Shown: in pieces, positions 12,201-25,556 of the stretch
How positions within the stretch are numbered: position 1 is the stretch's first letter
How the letters are laid out: each line of letters opens with the position of its first letter
Made by a program: the position numbers and the translations under genes
Origin: Chrysomallon squamiferum
Taxonomy: Eukaryota; Mollusca; Gastropoda; Neomphalida; Peltospiridae
Direction: 5' to 3'
DNA length: 64,000 bases
NCBI GenBank assembly: GCA_012295275.1
Contig: CM022667.1
Location: forward strand, 18,697,245 to 18,761,244
The notes under the pieces: model-generated
Database searches by the model: none
The model's input: the letters and a program-made list of their open reading frames with translations, nothing else
What the model was told of the DNA's origin: nothing

Positions 12201-15200
12201 AAACAAAAAGCAAAAGAGGTAAGAATGTCCTTATCCATCACATAATGATTGATAAAATAATGTAGCATTTTTAGATTTTTGACAACACTAATTTCATTAT
12301 TATTATTTTGATATTTATCACATCAAATAATACATTGATAAACTCTGACAGTACTTCAAAACCAATGCTTTATTAACTGTTATTTTTGTTTAAAATGACA
12401 AAGTGTTTTAATATATGTCACAACCCTTATTTCATTAATTATTTCAGTATTATCAGGTCAAATTATAATTAATAAATGATAAATTGTTTTATATACATTA
12501 TTATTTTAGTACTTTTTGTGTGAAGTAATGATTAACAAAATAATAAATACTACTTTAGAGATATTTGAAAATGCTATTTTGTTAATTATTATTTTTTCAT
12601 ATTCCACTATTTTGAGTTTGTTTTTCTTTAACATAAGGTATTATTTTTATTTTAGGAATATGAATTTAAAAAAATAATAAAAAATATATTTTTATTTTAA
12701 ACAGCTGCAGGCAGCAGAAATGGAGGAAATGAGACAGCGTGAGGCAAACATGACAGCTCTGGCAGCCATAGGTCCTCGGAAAAAACGTAAACTTGAAGTA
12801 CCAGGACAAGGAGTAAATATAATTATAACTTTATTTAAATTGTCCAGCATGTCATATTATAACTGAAGTTGAGTTCTTCTGATACAAGCATAGGACATTG
12901 TTTAGCTTGATAATTGTAATATCATGCAGTTCTGATACATGAACATTGTGAGTCACAATAGTCTCAGAAAAGAACAAAATCTTATCATGTGTCACTTGCC
13001 TGGTGACTGAAAATTTCCACACATTATGTATCAAAATGCAAATAACTAATATTTGTAAGAAACTGGGAAATTATTTTTCATTCATTGTTTTCCACTGGTT
13101 CCTATTAATATCTAAACCCATTTATGATATAATAGCAACCACTTCCCCTAATTGTCAACTATTCTGAAAGTATTAGCAAAACCTCGTTCAAGTAAACATA
13201 TTTGTCGGTTCCAGTGGTGTGCAGAGGTCTGGTGATGCCCAGAGCCAACTCCTTGATTGTATGCCCCAAGTATACAGCATAGTACTGAGAAATATTATGA
13301 GAAAAAAAGATATTTTGAATATGTAAACACAGATGAAACACAAAATAAACACTTTATTAAATTTAAATATAAATCAACCAAATGTATTACGTTTTTTTTA
13401 TCTCTGATTAGATGCCCAGGGCCACTATCCCTTCAGCCCTCTCTCTGCATGCCACTGGTAGGTTCAATAAGAATACTTCAGTCATGTCTGTCTCAGGCCA
13501 CTAAGGTTTCTGAATTAAATAGTGTTGAAATATTTTTTTTTTCTTATGGAATATGTCAAGTCTACCATAGCAAACACCCAGTCATCAATGCACACAGTGT
13601 CAATAAAAGCTATCACGGCCTGGGAGTGTGCAGGTGCTGTGAGATGTTCATAATAATTGAACTCTTGACAGGTGACCTGTCAACAAACATATTTTTATTC
13701 ATCTTTACCATTAATCTGTTCCAGCCATCCAAAAGCACCCCCTTTTTCTTTTTTTGAAACATGATTTTAAATCAGAAGAAAGTATTTATAAATGATAAAT
13801 TAATAAAACAAATAAAAGAGAATGTAAAGAAATAAATTGGTTTTGTACAGTGTATTTATCTTGGAGATGAGACAATTTATTTTAACGCCTTTGGTTGGAG
13901 CTACATCCAGTGTATACATGTTTACATCTAATGCCATTCTTCATGAAATTGCTTAAGCTTCTTTTCATTTATTGTTTGAATTGCTTAATAATCAGAGAAA
14001 CAATTTTTTTGCAGTGTTTTTAAATAACAGTAAGAACTGACTGAACACTAGAGAAAATCTATTATTTAAATGAAAAATAAACTATTTAGCTATGTTTTAT
14101 GTAATAAGTAGTAATAAAATATAAACAAAAATAAAACATTTTCATTTATTTGAAAAACCCAATAATAAAAAACAAAGTTTTATCAGTCATTTCTGGCACT
14201 GGTTTTTTTTTTTTTTTTCCCTTCTCTTATGTGAGTGTGTGTGTGTGTGTAATTTTCTGATAGTTACTCATAACTGGTTATTAATTTTGGCTGTCTTTTT
14301 ATATTAAATGCCAGAAAAGAGCCACGAATTGTTTTCTGTTAATAAAATAACATACATAATATTTCTGTTAATATTTTTTCTTCTGTTTTACACACACACA
14401 CACATACACACACACTCCAACATACATGCACAAGGAACTATGTGAAAATCAGCCTTTGACTAGTCTGGATTTCTCTGTAAATCAGCACCATTTAAAAATC
14501 CCATCCAGTTGTTGTTAATTTATTATGAACAAAACGCTGTGTAATCCAGATGCTCTTTACATTGGATTCTGGGTGTAAATTACAGAACAAAAGAACAATT
14601 TATATAGTAATTAACTCTGTCAACAGATTTAGTGACAAAAGCAGAAGTCTGCATAAATATGTATGGCACACAGTATCTGACCATCACATAGTGACCATTA
14701 CTGGCAGTTGTACGAAACCAACATTTCAGCAGAATGAAAATAAGTAATGACCAGCAAGTTAAAAAAATCTGAATGGATTGACAATACACACAGTGATCCA
14801 GTAAGCAAAATTTTGTAAACTGACATTATTTTAAAAAAATAAATTAAAAAATAGTCTTTTGTTGCTATAACCAAAAGCAGATTTTTGCAACTAATGTTAA
14901 ACATGAAAGTCATGACAGAGGAGTTTGCTTTGAAGATAAATAAAAAAAAAACACAGCCATCTATGACAGACTGTTTCTCATGTGATACCCAACATTTAAC
15001 TATAACATTTGTAGTAAAACATGTTTCAATTTCATGTTTAAGCTTTATAAACAGGATCTCTCATAGGTCCACAGTGAATTGACACACATACATTTTTTTC
15101 TTTCTGCTTATATTTGATATAATACAGACATCTGTTTAAATTATTTACTTTATTATTTATATAGAGTTTGAAGAGCAGATTAAAAAGACAAGGAAAAATG

Positions 15201-15879
15201 ATAATTGTTATCTCTAACTGACTTTGCATTCTTTTCTTTTTTTAGTCTGATTCCAATACCAGTCCAATAGCAAATGGTCCTGGGTCATCTTCTTTGCGGC
15301 CTTCTGTAAGTTAATTTTATAAGAAAAATTGTAACTTCATACAACAAATACATTTCTGTGTTTAAAAATAAGTTTAAAACATAAAACCTGATGATATAAG
15401 AAATTTTTGGTGTCAAAACTGAAGATTAATGAAAATAAATAAGTTGCTATTTACTAATTATTAAACTATCTGTTATATACATATTATTATCAGTCGCATC
15501 CTTGATAATGTTACCTTTAAAAAAAACAAAGTCAGCACTGTTCTCTTAAATACATTTAATCACTTTTGAAAGCAAAAGATTAACCACACAAACCACTGGT
15601 GAAAAAACACTAATCACAGAGAAGTACTTATAAGTTTCAGACAACAGGAACAAAAACAAAATGATCAAAAATGAAAGATAAGAATTTAAGAATTTGTTTT
15701 TCAAATATACATTTTTGAATTATTAAACTTTTTGTAATCTTAGTGTTTATTTCATTTTTTTTTTGCAGATGTCGAGACCAAGAATAAAACGTGCTAATCT
15801 CAGGGACTTGATATTTTTGCTGGAACAGGAGCGGGCATCCACAAAGTCAAACATTCTTTATAAAACATTCCTCAAGTGA
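4022..15879 (+). CDS. TAF4: TAF4, transcription initiation factor TFIID subunit 4 (14 coding exons)
   Basis: TAF4 is a core scaffold of TFIID that pairs with TAF12 by a histone fold and binds activators through its TAFH domain. Exons: 4022-5173, 7419-7562, 8167-8365, 8891-9021, 9283-9372, 9682-9867, 10293-10522, 10757-10926, 11162-11292, 11741-11866, 12162-12218, 12705-12812, 15246-15305, 15769-15879. All have AG/GT borders and matching phases, giving 964 residues. The start MADSDSIEDFLSSE has a GAAATGG context and matches the family N-terminus; the open frame reaches back to 3935 but is not conserved there. Residues 30-500 are rich in S, N, Q and T. TAFH begins at ENVKKCKNFLSTLIKLAS (about 507-600). 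The C-terminal TAF4 domain begins at DDDDINDVATMGGVNL (712) and ends NILYKTFLK; GPRKKRKLE resembles a nuclear signal. Exon 2 has two possible donors six bases apart (after 7556 or 7562). The acceptor of exon 7 (after AAATGAAG) is the weakest. Confidence 0.95.
6486..6538 (+). repeat. 53-bp intronic repeat, copy 1
   Basis: This matches 7878-7930 at 51 of 53 positions by eye (shared core CAGTTTCATGTATTGAG). The sequence to its left is also similar between copies, so the true unit is probably longer and diverged. The family is not recognised. Confidence 0.75.
7147..7212 (+). repeat. About 65-bp intronic repeat, copy 1
   Basis: This resembles 7715-7779 in the same orientation, with shared blocks CACAGACTAAAAA, AATAAGTCATTC and TCAAGTTTCTTA. 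The two copies flank TAF4 exon 2 (7419-7562). Confidence 0.65.
7715..7779 (+). repeat. About 65-bp intronic repeat, copy 2
   Basis: Second copy of the repeat at 7147-7212, about 568 bases downstream, in TAF4 intron 2. It is more diverged than the 53-bp pair. Confidence 0.6.
7878..7930 (+). repeat. 53-bp intronic repeat, copy 2
   Basis: Partner of 6486-6538, in TAF4 intron 2 between exons 2 and 3. Confidence 0.75.
12813..15245 (+). other. TAF4 intron 12 with a hAT-like MITE
   Basis: This is the largest TAF4 intron, 2.4 kb. It contains the hAT-like element at 13212-13457, a GT tract near 14234-14250 and a CA tract near 14390-14415. Several short open frames on both strands show no family resemblance or codon signal. 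No exon is seen. Confidence 0.65.
13212..13457. mobile_element. Non-autonomous hAT-like element in TAF4 intron 12
   Basis: The 246-bp element begins CAGTGGTGTGCAGAGG and ends with the reverse complement of CAGTGGCATGCAGAG, so it has diverged terminal inverted repeats starting with the hAT-typical CAGTGG. The inner parts also pair (GATGCCCAG against CTGGGCATC). The 8-bp flanks are GTCGGTTC on the left and GTAGGTTC on the right, a 7 of 8 match, consistent with the 8-bp target duplication of the hAT superfamily. There is no coding capacity. Confidence 0.75.
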
Positions 15880-18168
15880 AACATGAAGCCAATAAAACAG
15901 GTTTTGCATCTTTCTCTGATCTGGCTTGATATCCGACAGTGACAGTTGCCTCTGTAATATGAGTACAGAAAAAGGAAAAAAATCTGACTTAGAAATTGCA
16001 GTCTGTTATGGTTTGGATTCAGTTTTCAAAATACAAGGATTGAAGGTGTTTATATATTGGACAAGTATAGAGTCTTGGAATCTTTGGAATTTATATTATA
16101 GTATATTTTATCCAGAACTATAAATTTCCAGAATAGTAAAGAACTTTGTTGTGATGGCTGCTAACAGACAGGAAAAATTGGCCATTATTCATTGAGGAAA
16201 GGAGAAGTATTGTCAGTGTTATGAACAAGTTACATAATAAAGATCCAGAAGAAAAACTCTCTGGGTTTTGACTGTCACTGTCATGAGGTTACAGTTGCAA
16301 GCCAGGAAACAAATAATGAGAGAAGCTCATATACTATAATACACAGAGTGATTGTGATACTTGATGTGCGATATATTCAACAACAGCAAGTTTATAAGTA
16401 ATTTTCAGTCTTCAAGTTAATAAATACTGCATGCAAAACAATAATGTTGAACTTGCAATATAAATGAAATAAAGAAATTTGTCTTTATCTGATTGCACCA
16501 AGATGAAAAATGTTATATAATAATGAGGGGGAAATGTTCATTCTAACCAAAAGAAATAAAACAATAGGAAAACATTGACAGCAAAAGTATTGAACCCACA
16601 GACTTGAAATCAATAAATAATATTTACCCAGTACTTTTCCTTATTACTATTATTATTGATTTTAGTAAATAAAGTTCAAGATGTTTCATAAATTATTTGA
16701 TAAGTATCATTCTTCCTTTTACATTTTCAGTTCAGTTTTTCTTCATTTGGGCCTAAACCCCAAAACCAGTTTTTCAACAACATATTTCTTTTTACTGGTA
16801 GTGCAGTAAAAAGGTATTTTTTTATCATGGAAATATTGTGCTTGGTAAAAAAATGAATTTATGTGCATGTCCTGAACAGATTATTAAAAATACTCTCTCT
16901 CTCTTTTTTTTTTTAATCATCATAGTAATTGTAAATTCAGTACAACACAACACTGCATTTCTGGAATCTAAAACTAGAGAAACGTCATTCCTTAGTTTTA
17001 AGATACAACAACCAGTTAATAATCGTAGCTTTAATTTATCTTTGTTATAATTTATGCTGTCTAAACAGTATTCTTCATTTTTAAAAAAATGAATATTCAT
17101 TGTCATGTTATTATTCATTAAGAAGAAATAATAATGTGTATTAAAGTGAAACCATTAATAAAATATTCTAAAATGAAAAGTGCTTAAATATAAAAAAATG
17201 TAAGAAAACAAAATATTTTTCTAGATACACTTTTCTCTCGCTCTCTATTTTACTACTTATTATTTAATGAGTTAATTTTTATTTTACTCCAACTTCTTAA
17301 AAACTATTTTAATATTGTATAGAAGAAAAAATATGTCATTTAACTGTGTTTTCAATTTATTAAATTAAATAATTTAGTTGAGAAATTTTTATGAAATGGA
17401 ATTATGTTTTGAACAAGATAAAACCTCTCATTCTTTAAATATAAATCATATTTCTGTATAATAATGTATATTTTTGATAGAATACTGGTATGTACAATTT
17501 TAAAGTGCTAATTCATGTGAAAAGTGAACATTCTGTGAATAGACTAATAATTTATTAGATTTATTATGATTATGATTATTATTATTATTGGGGTTTTTTT
17601 TTTTTATAATTTTATATTTTTTTGGATAAGAAATTATTTTTAATATTTTATTTATTGTTATTATTTATTTATTTTATTTATTTTTTAAAAATGTTTTCAT
17701 TATAGTTCAGTTCATAAAATGATTGTAAAAAAACAATAAATAAGCATGAATAATAACTGTGATATATTTACTATTCACTCTAGAAAATAAAAAAAATTTA
17801 AAATTGTATATTGTGAATTAAAATGTTTGATAGTAAAAATTATCTCTTTTCTTTGCAAAATGTTTTTCAGCTGTGAAAAGAAGACAATTATTTCTTTTTT
17901 ATGATTGTTTATGCTAATAATGTTTGGTATTTTCAATTTAATCAGTTTTCTACAAAATACTTTGTGTGCACCTCTATGTTTTTAAGTCTTAATTTAGTTT
18001 TAAAACTGTTTCCTAATTCAGATGTATTTAAATTTTTTATCCAGTATGAATTAGCAAGAGAATTATTATTTTTACTTTTTATTTTTTTCACATTTTTTTT
18101 AAAATGAAAATATGAATTAATTTTCTTTTCTTAGACTGGATAAGGAACTTGATATTTAAAACAAAATA
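15880..18168. other. TAF4 3' UTR and downstream AT-rich spacer
   Basis: After the TAF4 stop, AATAAA hexamers occur at 15891, 16236 and several later places. The first is only 12 bases from the stop, so a later site is more likely. The 3' end cannot be fixed. From about 16500 the DNA is AT-rich with T runs (for example 16900-16915), and no gene is seen on either strand. Confidence 0.5.
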
Positions 18169-18676
18169 CAGTTGTACCTTGACTTAAATGCCTCAACTTA
18201 CGAGTTTTCCGAGTTACAAGCAGTCACTTGGTCAATTTTTCTCTTTGAGTTGTGAGCCAAAATTCTAGTTAGGAGCGAGTTTCAGATATGCCGCTGCTAG
18301 TTGGCGCAGCAAACAATGCATCATCCAGCCAGCATCTCATTTGTTTACTTCATATGATTATCTTGCCGCAGAAGCATTTCTGTTGCATTGTGTTCCTGTT
18401 TTCTATCATCTCCAAGATAAATACACGTTACAAAACCAATTTATTTCTTTACATTCTCTTTTATTTGTTTTTATACAGTATTTATCATTTATAAATAAAT
18501 TCTTCTTATTTAAAATCATGTCACAAAAAAGAAAAACAGGGTGCTTTTGGAGGGCTGGAACAGATTAATGGCATTTCAATTAATTTCAGTTGAGGAAAAT
18601 TGTTTTGAGATACGAGCAAATTGAGTTACAAACTCAGTCATGGAACAAATTAAACTTGTAAGTCAAGGTACCACTG
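18169..18676. mobile_element. Tc1/pogo-like element with a transposase start remnant
   Basis: The left end CAGTTGTACCTTGACTTA and the right end (reverse complement CAGTGGTACCTTGACTTA) form 18-bp inverted termini with two differences, followed by looser pairing of CGAGTT/GTAACTC-type blocks. The left flank is TA and the right flank CA, so a TA target site may have mutated on one side. At 18518 an ATG opens MSQKRKTGCFWRAG before a stop. A basic MSxKRK-type start is common in pogo/Tigger transposases, so this looks like a deletion derivative that kept the start of its gene. The superfamily assignment rests on termini and target site only. Confidence 0.65.
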
Positions 18677-19166
18677 CAGTCTGATTGAATTAGTTTTTAT
18701 TACATTATAACATTCAAGGAATTTTTTCCAAACATTAATATTTTTCATATTTTTTCAAGAATATTTTGTAAATATAAAACTAAAAAAAAGGATAAAGACT
18801 ATGACTTAATTTTTAAATAATGAAAACACTTTGTTTTTATGATTTAATCTTTTTTAATATTAGCTTTTAATATTATATGAGTTCATTTATTCTTAGTTCA
18901 GCTGCTTCATATTATTAGTATTATTTTTATTATTTTTAAATTCAAATGATTACAGATAGTTATTCTTCAATTCAATATTTAGTATAGATATTATTTATTT
19001 AAATAAATATGTAAACAAACAAACAAACTCATCAACTGAATATTAAAACAATAACTCTCTATACAAAGTGATCAGACTATGGGGGATTATATTTAAAATT
19101 ATAAACCTGTCTCATATTCTATATAGTAGTTTGTTGTGTATCTTTTTCATTAAATTTACTTCTGGA

Positions 19167-19299
19167 TTTTGGGATTATTTAAAATATTTACTTGTGTGTT
19201 TTTCAGTCTTTCTTAATATTTATGTTACAAATTTTTGGGATGATTTAACATTATCTACTTGTGTATTTTTCAATCTTTCTTAATATTTATGTTACAAAA
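19167..19299 (+). repeat. Two tandem copies of a 66-bp unit
   Basis: TTTTGGGATTATTTAA and TTTTTGGGATGATTTAA begin two adjacent copies, and both end with CTTTCTTAATATTTATG and TTACAAA. The copies differ at roughly 8 positions by eye. Confidence 0.75.
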
Positions 19300-22200
19300 T
19301 ATCCCAGACATTAGAAACAATAGAAGACTATATTTATATTCTGTCATGTGTTACCCTAACATATTTTTCATTTGCTTTTTAAGTTAAATTAATGAGATTT
19401 ATATTTTTCTCCATAGAACTGTAAACCAATTTGATCATTACATACATTTATAAAAATATTTAATTGTTTGCAATTAGACAAAAGAAATTTAATCAGTTAA
19501 ACACTTGCTAAATTCATAAACAAAATTAATTGAAAAACAAATAAATGAAATGAAATACGCTAAAATATGCCTTTCTTGAAATTGCATTTTATCATAACAT
19601 CATTTTGTATATTTTAGTAACTTAAAGTGTAGTTTTATAAGTGTTAGTAGAGATGAGAATATTCTATTATTACTTGTGTACCCTGTACTGATAGAAATAA
19701 ACAGCAGTGGTTATCATTACAGACAGAAAGAGAGTTTATATAAAATATTATATAATGCATACAATTATTTTCATTTTGTAGATTCATACACATCATCTGA
19801 CCCATTCATCCATAATTAATATATTCAAAGCCAAATTTGTTTCATTGTTTTGTTATAACACAATTTGTATATTTTTATGAAAGAACATAAGATTGTTTTG
19901 CATTGTCGTCCAAATATTTCAGATATTCATTGTATGTATACACTGTAAAATAAGCTAGCTGATTTAATTTTTCCAGTGCTGGGAATACATTATGTGATCA
20001 TGTTTTTTAAAATTAAAAAAACAACAACAAAGACCTGACTCACAATATATGTATGTGTTTTGTTCTTTTTTTTAAAAAAAAAACAACTTTATTTGAAATG
20101 CTTACATTATTTTATTGTCACTCAGTGAGACTTACCCACAAAATTTCATTCATGAAAGATTAAGTTTACTTAAATTTTCTTATTCACCCTTGTTTATAAT
20201 TTATAATTATTTTATTTATTTTCAACAACTTTTACAGAAAATACCTTTTAAATTTTTAAACTAATTATCTTTAATTTACTGGATTTCTTACAGTTAAAAA
20301 AAAGAAAAAAGGAAAATGAGTAATAAGTGTAGAAAAATTAAGTCATTCACACAAATTAATTTATTTTAAAAAGAGGATACATTGTCATAAGGGGCAATAA
20401 AAATTTTAAAAAAAAAGCTAGAAAAATATAATAATAATAATAATAATAATAAAAGAAATGAAGAAAAAATGAAAAGAAAATTCAGATCAGTTACATTTAT
20501 TAAAAAACATGTCATAATATTAACTTAATAATTTTGTAAAAGTTGCTATTTATTTTCTCTGTATAAAATAAGGAACAACCTCATTATGATAAACTAAAGA
20601 AGTATTTTGTAAATATTCTGAACATGTTTTCTTCTATCAGTCAGAAATAATATTATAAAATAAATAAAACATTTATGTTATATTAATCTGAATGCATAGG
20701 TAAAATAATTTCTGTACTGACTTTTAAAAACCATGTAATCAAAACTGAATTTTGTGTTCCTTAAAAATCATACTCAACCAGCAACAGTATGATCTGTATT
20801 ATTGTTGTTAGTAATTCTGATCTGTTTCCAAATCATCCAAACTGGATATGGTTGTTATTCTTTTCTAATTTTTTTAAACAAAATACTCCAAATATAATAA
20901 GGTGTTTTTCAAAGTTATTGAATAATAATTTTACATCCGAGAAATTTTAGATATGGATTCTAGAACAAAAATAATATTAATTTTAATAAGAAAGATTGGG
21001 TTTTTTTCTGGAAATTTTTGCAAACCACAATTAGAGAAAATCTAAAAATCATTAGGCTTTGACTCAAATATAGAATGAGTAAATTTTAAATACTTATATA
21101 TGATTGTGAATTACAAAATTAATTTACATGAAATAAATATTTATAGTTTTCATTAATGATGTTGGTGATCTGGCTAATTATAAGACAAATCAGAAAACTT
21201 TCAGTGACATATCTTTACCTTTCTCATAACTGATACACTTAAAAAAGTTAATTTACTGAGACAGAATTGTTCTTGTTTTTATTAGTGAATAATATTTGTT
21301 ATTTTCTTTTCTTAAAGCCGTCTTTATTATTTTTAATGATACTATAAGCAAACTATCATTTTCACACTTTTTTTCATGTAAAACATTAGTTAACAAAAAA
21401 AATTGTCATATTTTGTGTACAAGCTGTTTATTGTTATAATCTCTTTAACATGAGACATGTGATGTGGATCTTTCACTTTCTTTTTCTCTTTCTAGACTTA
21501 ATGCCAGTGGCTTGAGATGAAAAGGCCTTTAAACTGAATATTTGGTTTATCTATAAGTGTGAGAACAATAGTATGTATGAAAGAAGACAGGTATCTGGGA
21601 ATGAATGTGTATGTAAATTTTTCTTTTTATATTTTCAATTTAAAAACTCACCACACAATGCACAGTAAGAAAACACTATTTATATTGCTTATCAGTGATA
21701 ATGGATGATATACTAAAACGTATGTCCATCAGTTGTGAAGGTATTCAAACTAATGAGAAGAGAAAAGATGTTTTAAATTTGATAGAACTATAACTATATA
21801 TTTGCTGCAAGATAACACTTTACAAAAGATCAAGAAATTATAATCAGGTGTCAGTGGGGCATAGATAATTGTTATTTCAATTCATTTAAAATTAATTCAA
21901 AAGGTTTAGTCATTTTTTTCTTTAACAACACAAAAACGTACTTTACTGTTCACAATCAGCTAAGTAGCATTGATGGTGATTCACTTTCATTAACATATAT
22001 GGTCCAAGAAATAAAGATAAACTAAGATATTTTAAACTGGGATCCAGGTACAGAGAAAATGGGAAATGTTTCAAAAACATGTGATACACTATATGTACAT
22101 AACATTCTAAGTGCAACACGATTTTCATTTGCTTTTTCTTTCACCTGAAAAGAGATGGATTTATTGAACAAAACAAAAGTAAAAAAACTGTGAAAATGGC

Positions 22201-22406
22201 AACATTCCTATTACTGTTAATAAGATTCTACTATAGTTAGATATTTTGATTTTGATGCATTTATTTATTCAAAGAAAAAAGAACCTGAGTCAATGAAAAG
22301 AAACTATTCTTGAGTGGCCACATCTTCTGTTATAATAAAATATTTCCACACAAACACAGCCACCAGAAAAAATGTTCAGTCTGTCAGTAAGAACATTTAT
22401 GTAACT

Positions 22407-22662
22407 TTCACAAATTGGTGTTAGGTGTAGAAACTAAAGTAAATAAATGTTCATTCATGCATTTAGTAAACTAAATATCAAGCACAAGAAAATATTAAAA
22501 AAAAATTAATAATACAAATAAAAATTAAAAAATTAATAATAATAATAAAAATTAAAATTAACAAAATATAGAAGAAATTAAATAATTTTCACAAATTGGT
22601 GTTAGGTGTAGAAACTAAATTAAATAAATATTCATTCATGCATTTAGTAAACTAAATATGAA
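22407..22662 (+). repeat. Two-copy direct repeat, period about 181 bp
   Basis: A block of about 76 bp starting TTCACAAATTGGTGTTAGG occurs at 22407-22483 and again at 22588-22662 with only a few differences. The copies are separated by A-rich, AAT-rich DNA. Confidence 0.8.
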
Positions 22663-24899
22663 ACAAAATAAAATACTTTAAAAAAATAATAAAATAAAAA
22701 ATAAAGAAGAAACTTATTGTTAATAAAAGAAAAATTAACACATGAAAGGACATTGCTGTATAATAGAATAACGACAAGGGCCTACAACTGACTTTTGGTG
22801 GATTTATATAAACAGATTTGAAACAATTTCAGATCAGTAACAATTGTATTAAGCAACTAGAAGGAATGAAATGAGCAAAACACTAACATTATTTTAAAAT
22901 TACTATTAGTTTTTATTTGTACAATAATAGATGCAGTTATACCTGGACCAATAAATTAAAATTTCCAATGTTCTTGTTAGGTAAAACTTGGTGAAATGTA
23001 TTGATTTTGTAAAAATTTAAAAAACTAGCATTACAAATAACTCTAATTATATTTTGAAGGACCAGAAATCATTTCCAAGCATATTTCATATTTTAGAAAG
23101 CAATGGAAATTAATTTTCATCTCATTATTTATTCTTCATAAACATTTTATATTTAAAATTTTAAAAGAAATATGATAAATATCAGGTTTCTCATTTTCAC
23201 TTGTTAAGACATATTAATGATTATCCAGTAAAACATTTTTCAACAATTTCTTTTTATTTTTTATTAATTTGTTTTTGTTTATCTCTGCTCACTTTTTTCA
23301 GGGAGCTATGTGATATTTCAAAGAAAAATGGTCAAAAATGTTTTCTAAATAAGAATTTTTTTTGTTTCAAACAAGGGAACATTGAACAGAAATACCTTAT
23401 AATGAAATGATTTATAATAAATAGGTGCAGATATTATATTGTATATATATATTCTGTCATAAATGTCAACAAATATTTGTAATGCAAATCCAGTTCTAAG
23501 AACAAAAATTACACCACTATCTTTTATATTTGTTTTAAAAATTATATAAAGGTATAATGATTATATGAATTACTCACAGATATTAACATATCTGAATTTA
23601 TATCTCATAACTTTATTAATAACTGAAACTTTACTTTTTTCTTTTTCTTGGAATGAATCAGAATGTTCAAATGAATTTGTAGCACTTTGTTTCTAAATGT
23701 TGCATAGCATCATCTCTGATTTGTTTATGTGCAAACAGTTGGTGATGTTGGCTTTAACTTAAATATATATAATTCTTTCATTTATGTTAATATGTTTCCT
23801 TTTGAAAATGAAATAAATATTTGTTGTAAATTATTTTTAGTAAAGGGATTCTAAAAATTGGATTATTATTCAAATATATTTGCCAATACCTGAAAATTCT
23901 ATACTTTTGAGATAGTGGGTGCATTATACACTGTTCTAAAATTTGATAAAATTTGGTTTACATATAGAGTTGAGTGTAACAATAAATATGACCAGCACAT
24001 AGTGTGGAAATACAAAAACAGTAATAAACATCACTTTTCTTATTACTTATCTACTAGAAGCACAACTCTCAAAAATCTATCTGAAAATCTATAATTAACC
24101 AGGTAATAAAATTTTAAATGTTATTATTCTGTTACCACAATAAATACCATTAAACTTATTCAGTAAATGGGTTCGGGTCATTCCATGTCAAATCACCCAG
24201 TGGGATAAACCGACCATCTCAGATTTTTATAAAACTTGGTATACTTAATGAGTGGGATCCCACATAAATTTTAGGCTAATCAGACCAGTAGTTTGGGATA
24301 TATGGCCCCCTGTATTTTGAGATTTTTGGCAAAAATGGGCGTGACCACAAACCTTTGAACCCTCATATCTCAGAAACTACTGGGCCGATCTTGCTATTGT
24401 TGAAAAGGCAATATGACAACGATTCCAAATCTGCCATTATTTTCCAGTTGGGGTAAACTAACCTTTTGACCTTTGTTATGACCTTGTGGATCATGTGACC
24501 TTGAGATAACCTTTCTTGAAATTTAATCTCCCACATGTTAACTAAAACATATATAAGTTTCAGAGCTATAATATTTTTTGTTTAGCCACAATTTAGATTT
24601 AAAAAATGCATATTGCATGGATGACTGATATTATGCATTACAATGTAATTTTCTACATGTATAGACTTTTCTGAGACCAAAAACTCATCTTTGATGTTAA
24701 AATCCACCTGACATGTCTGAAGAAATGCCTGAAGGATATGAAAAGATGCCAAATGGTATGGCATTTTCTACACAATCGGGCCCAAAGGGTTAACAGGACG
24801 TGTGGCTTCAGGCATGTCAGGAACTCCTTGAAATCCCCTGGTGAAATCCCCATTGAGCACATGGCAATTATATTACTATTATAACTCCCTTTAGACTCC

Positions 24900-25500
24900 C
24901 ACCACCACATGTATTACTTCTATCACCACCAGAACTTCTACCATTACTACTGTTACTAATGGTGCTATTACTACTTTAATTATTAGAACTACTACTGTCA
25001 CCATCATCACCACAACTGATACTTTTATTATCACAAATACTGTTACTACCTCTACCATTAGCATCACCATTATATCAACAACTACAATAGCTATTTCTTA
25101 TTTTTCTGCTTCTACTGACACTACTTCTTCTACTAGCACTATAATTAATATTACCACTTTTTCCACTAACACTAATTATACTAACACTCCTTCTACATTA
25201 CTATTATATCTTCTACTACCTATTGCCACTGCTACAACTACTACATCTATGAGATTACTTCCACAATTTCTACTGCTACTTGTAGCATGAAAATTGCTTT
25301 AGTTATCATTATGATTATTATTATCATTGTTATTGTCATTGTTATTGTTATCATCATCATCATCATGATTATTACTGCCAGTGGTAGTAATAATACTAGT
25401 ACTACTACTAGAATACAAATACTTCTACAGGTATTACAACACTGATACTTCTACAACTACAACTTTTATTATTATTACTTCAACTACTGTTATGTCTAAT
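24900..25500 (+). repeat. Degenerate ACT/ATT/ACC trinucleotide-periodic tract
   Basis: About 600 bases in which most triplets are of the form ACT, ATT, ACC or ATC (for example TACCATTACTACTGTTACTA). It looks like a decayed and expanded trinucleotide satellite inside the transposon. It has no coding resemblance. Confidence 0.7.
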
Positions 25501-25556
25501 ATAAGAATAGTGGTACATTTAGTATTACTATCACCGTTACATTATAAAGTAATACA

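Larger units (their letters stand above)
18677..24174. other. Gene-poor AT-rich stretch
   Basis: No exon, RNA gene or intact element was recognised in these 5.5 kb on either strand. What can be seen is a pair of tandem repeats (19167-19299 and 22407-22662), an (AAT)n tract near 20432-20456 and many A or T runs. Short open frames are all AT-driven and without family resemblance. Confidence 0.55.

Noticed and set aside
13257-13757. 166-codon plus-strand frame in TAF4 intron 12
   Set aside because: It overlaps the hAT-like element, shows no family resemblance, and the flanking TAF4 exons join in phase without it.
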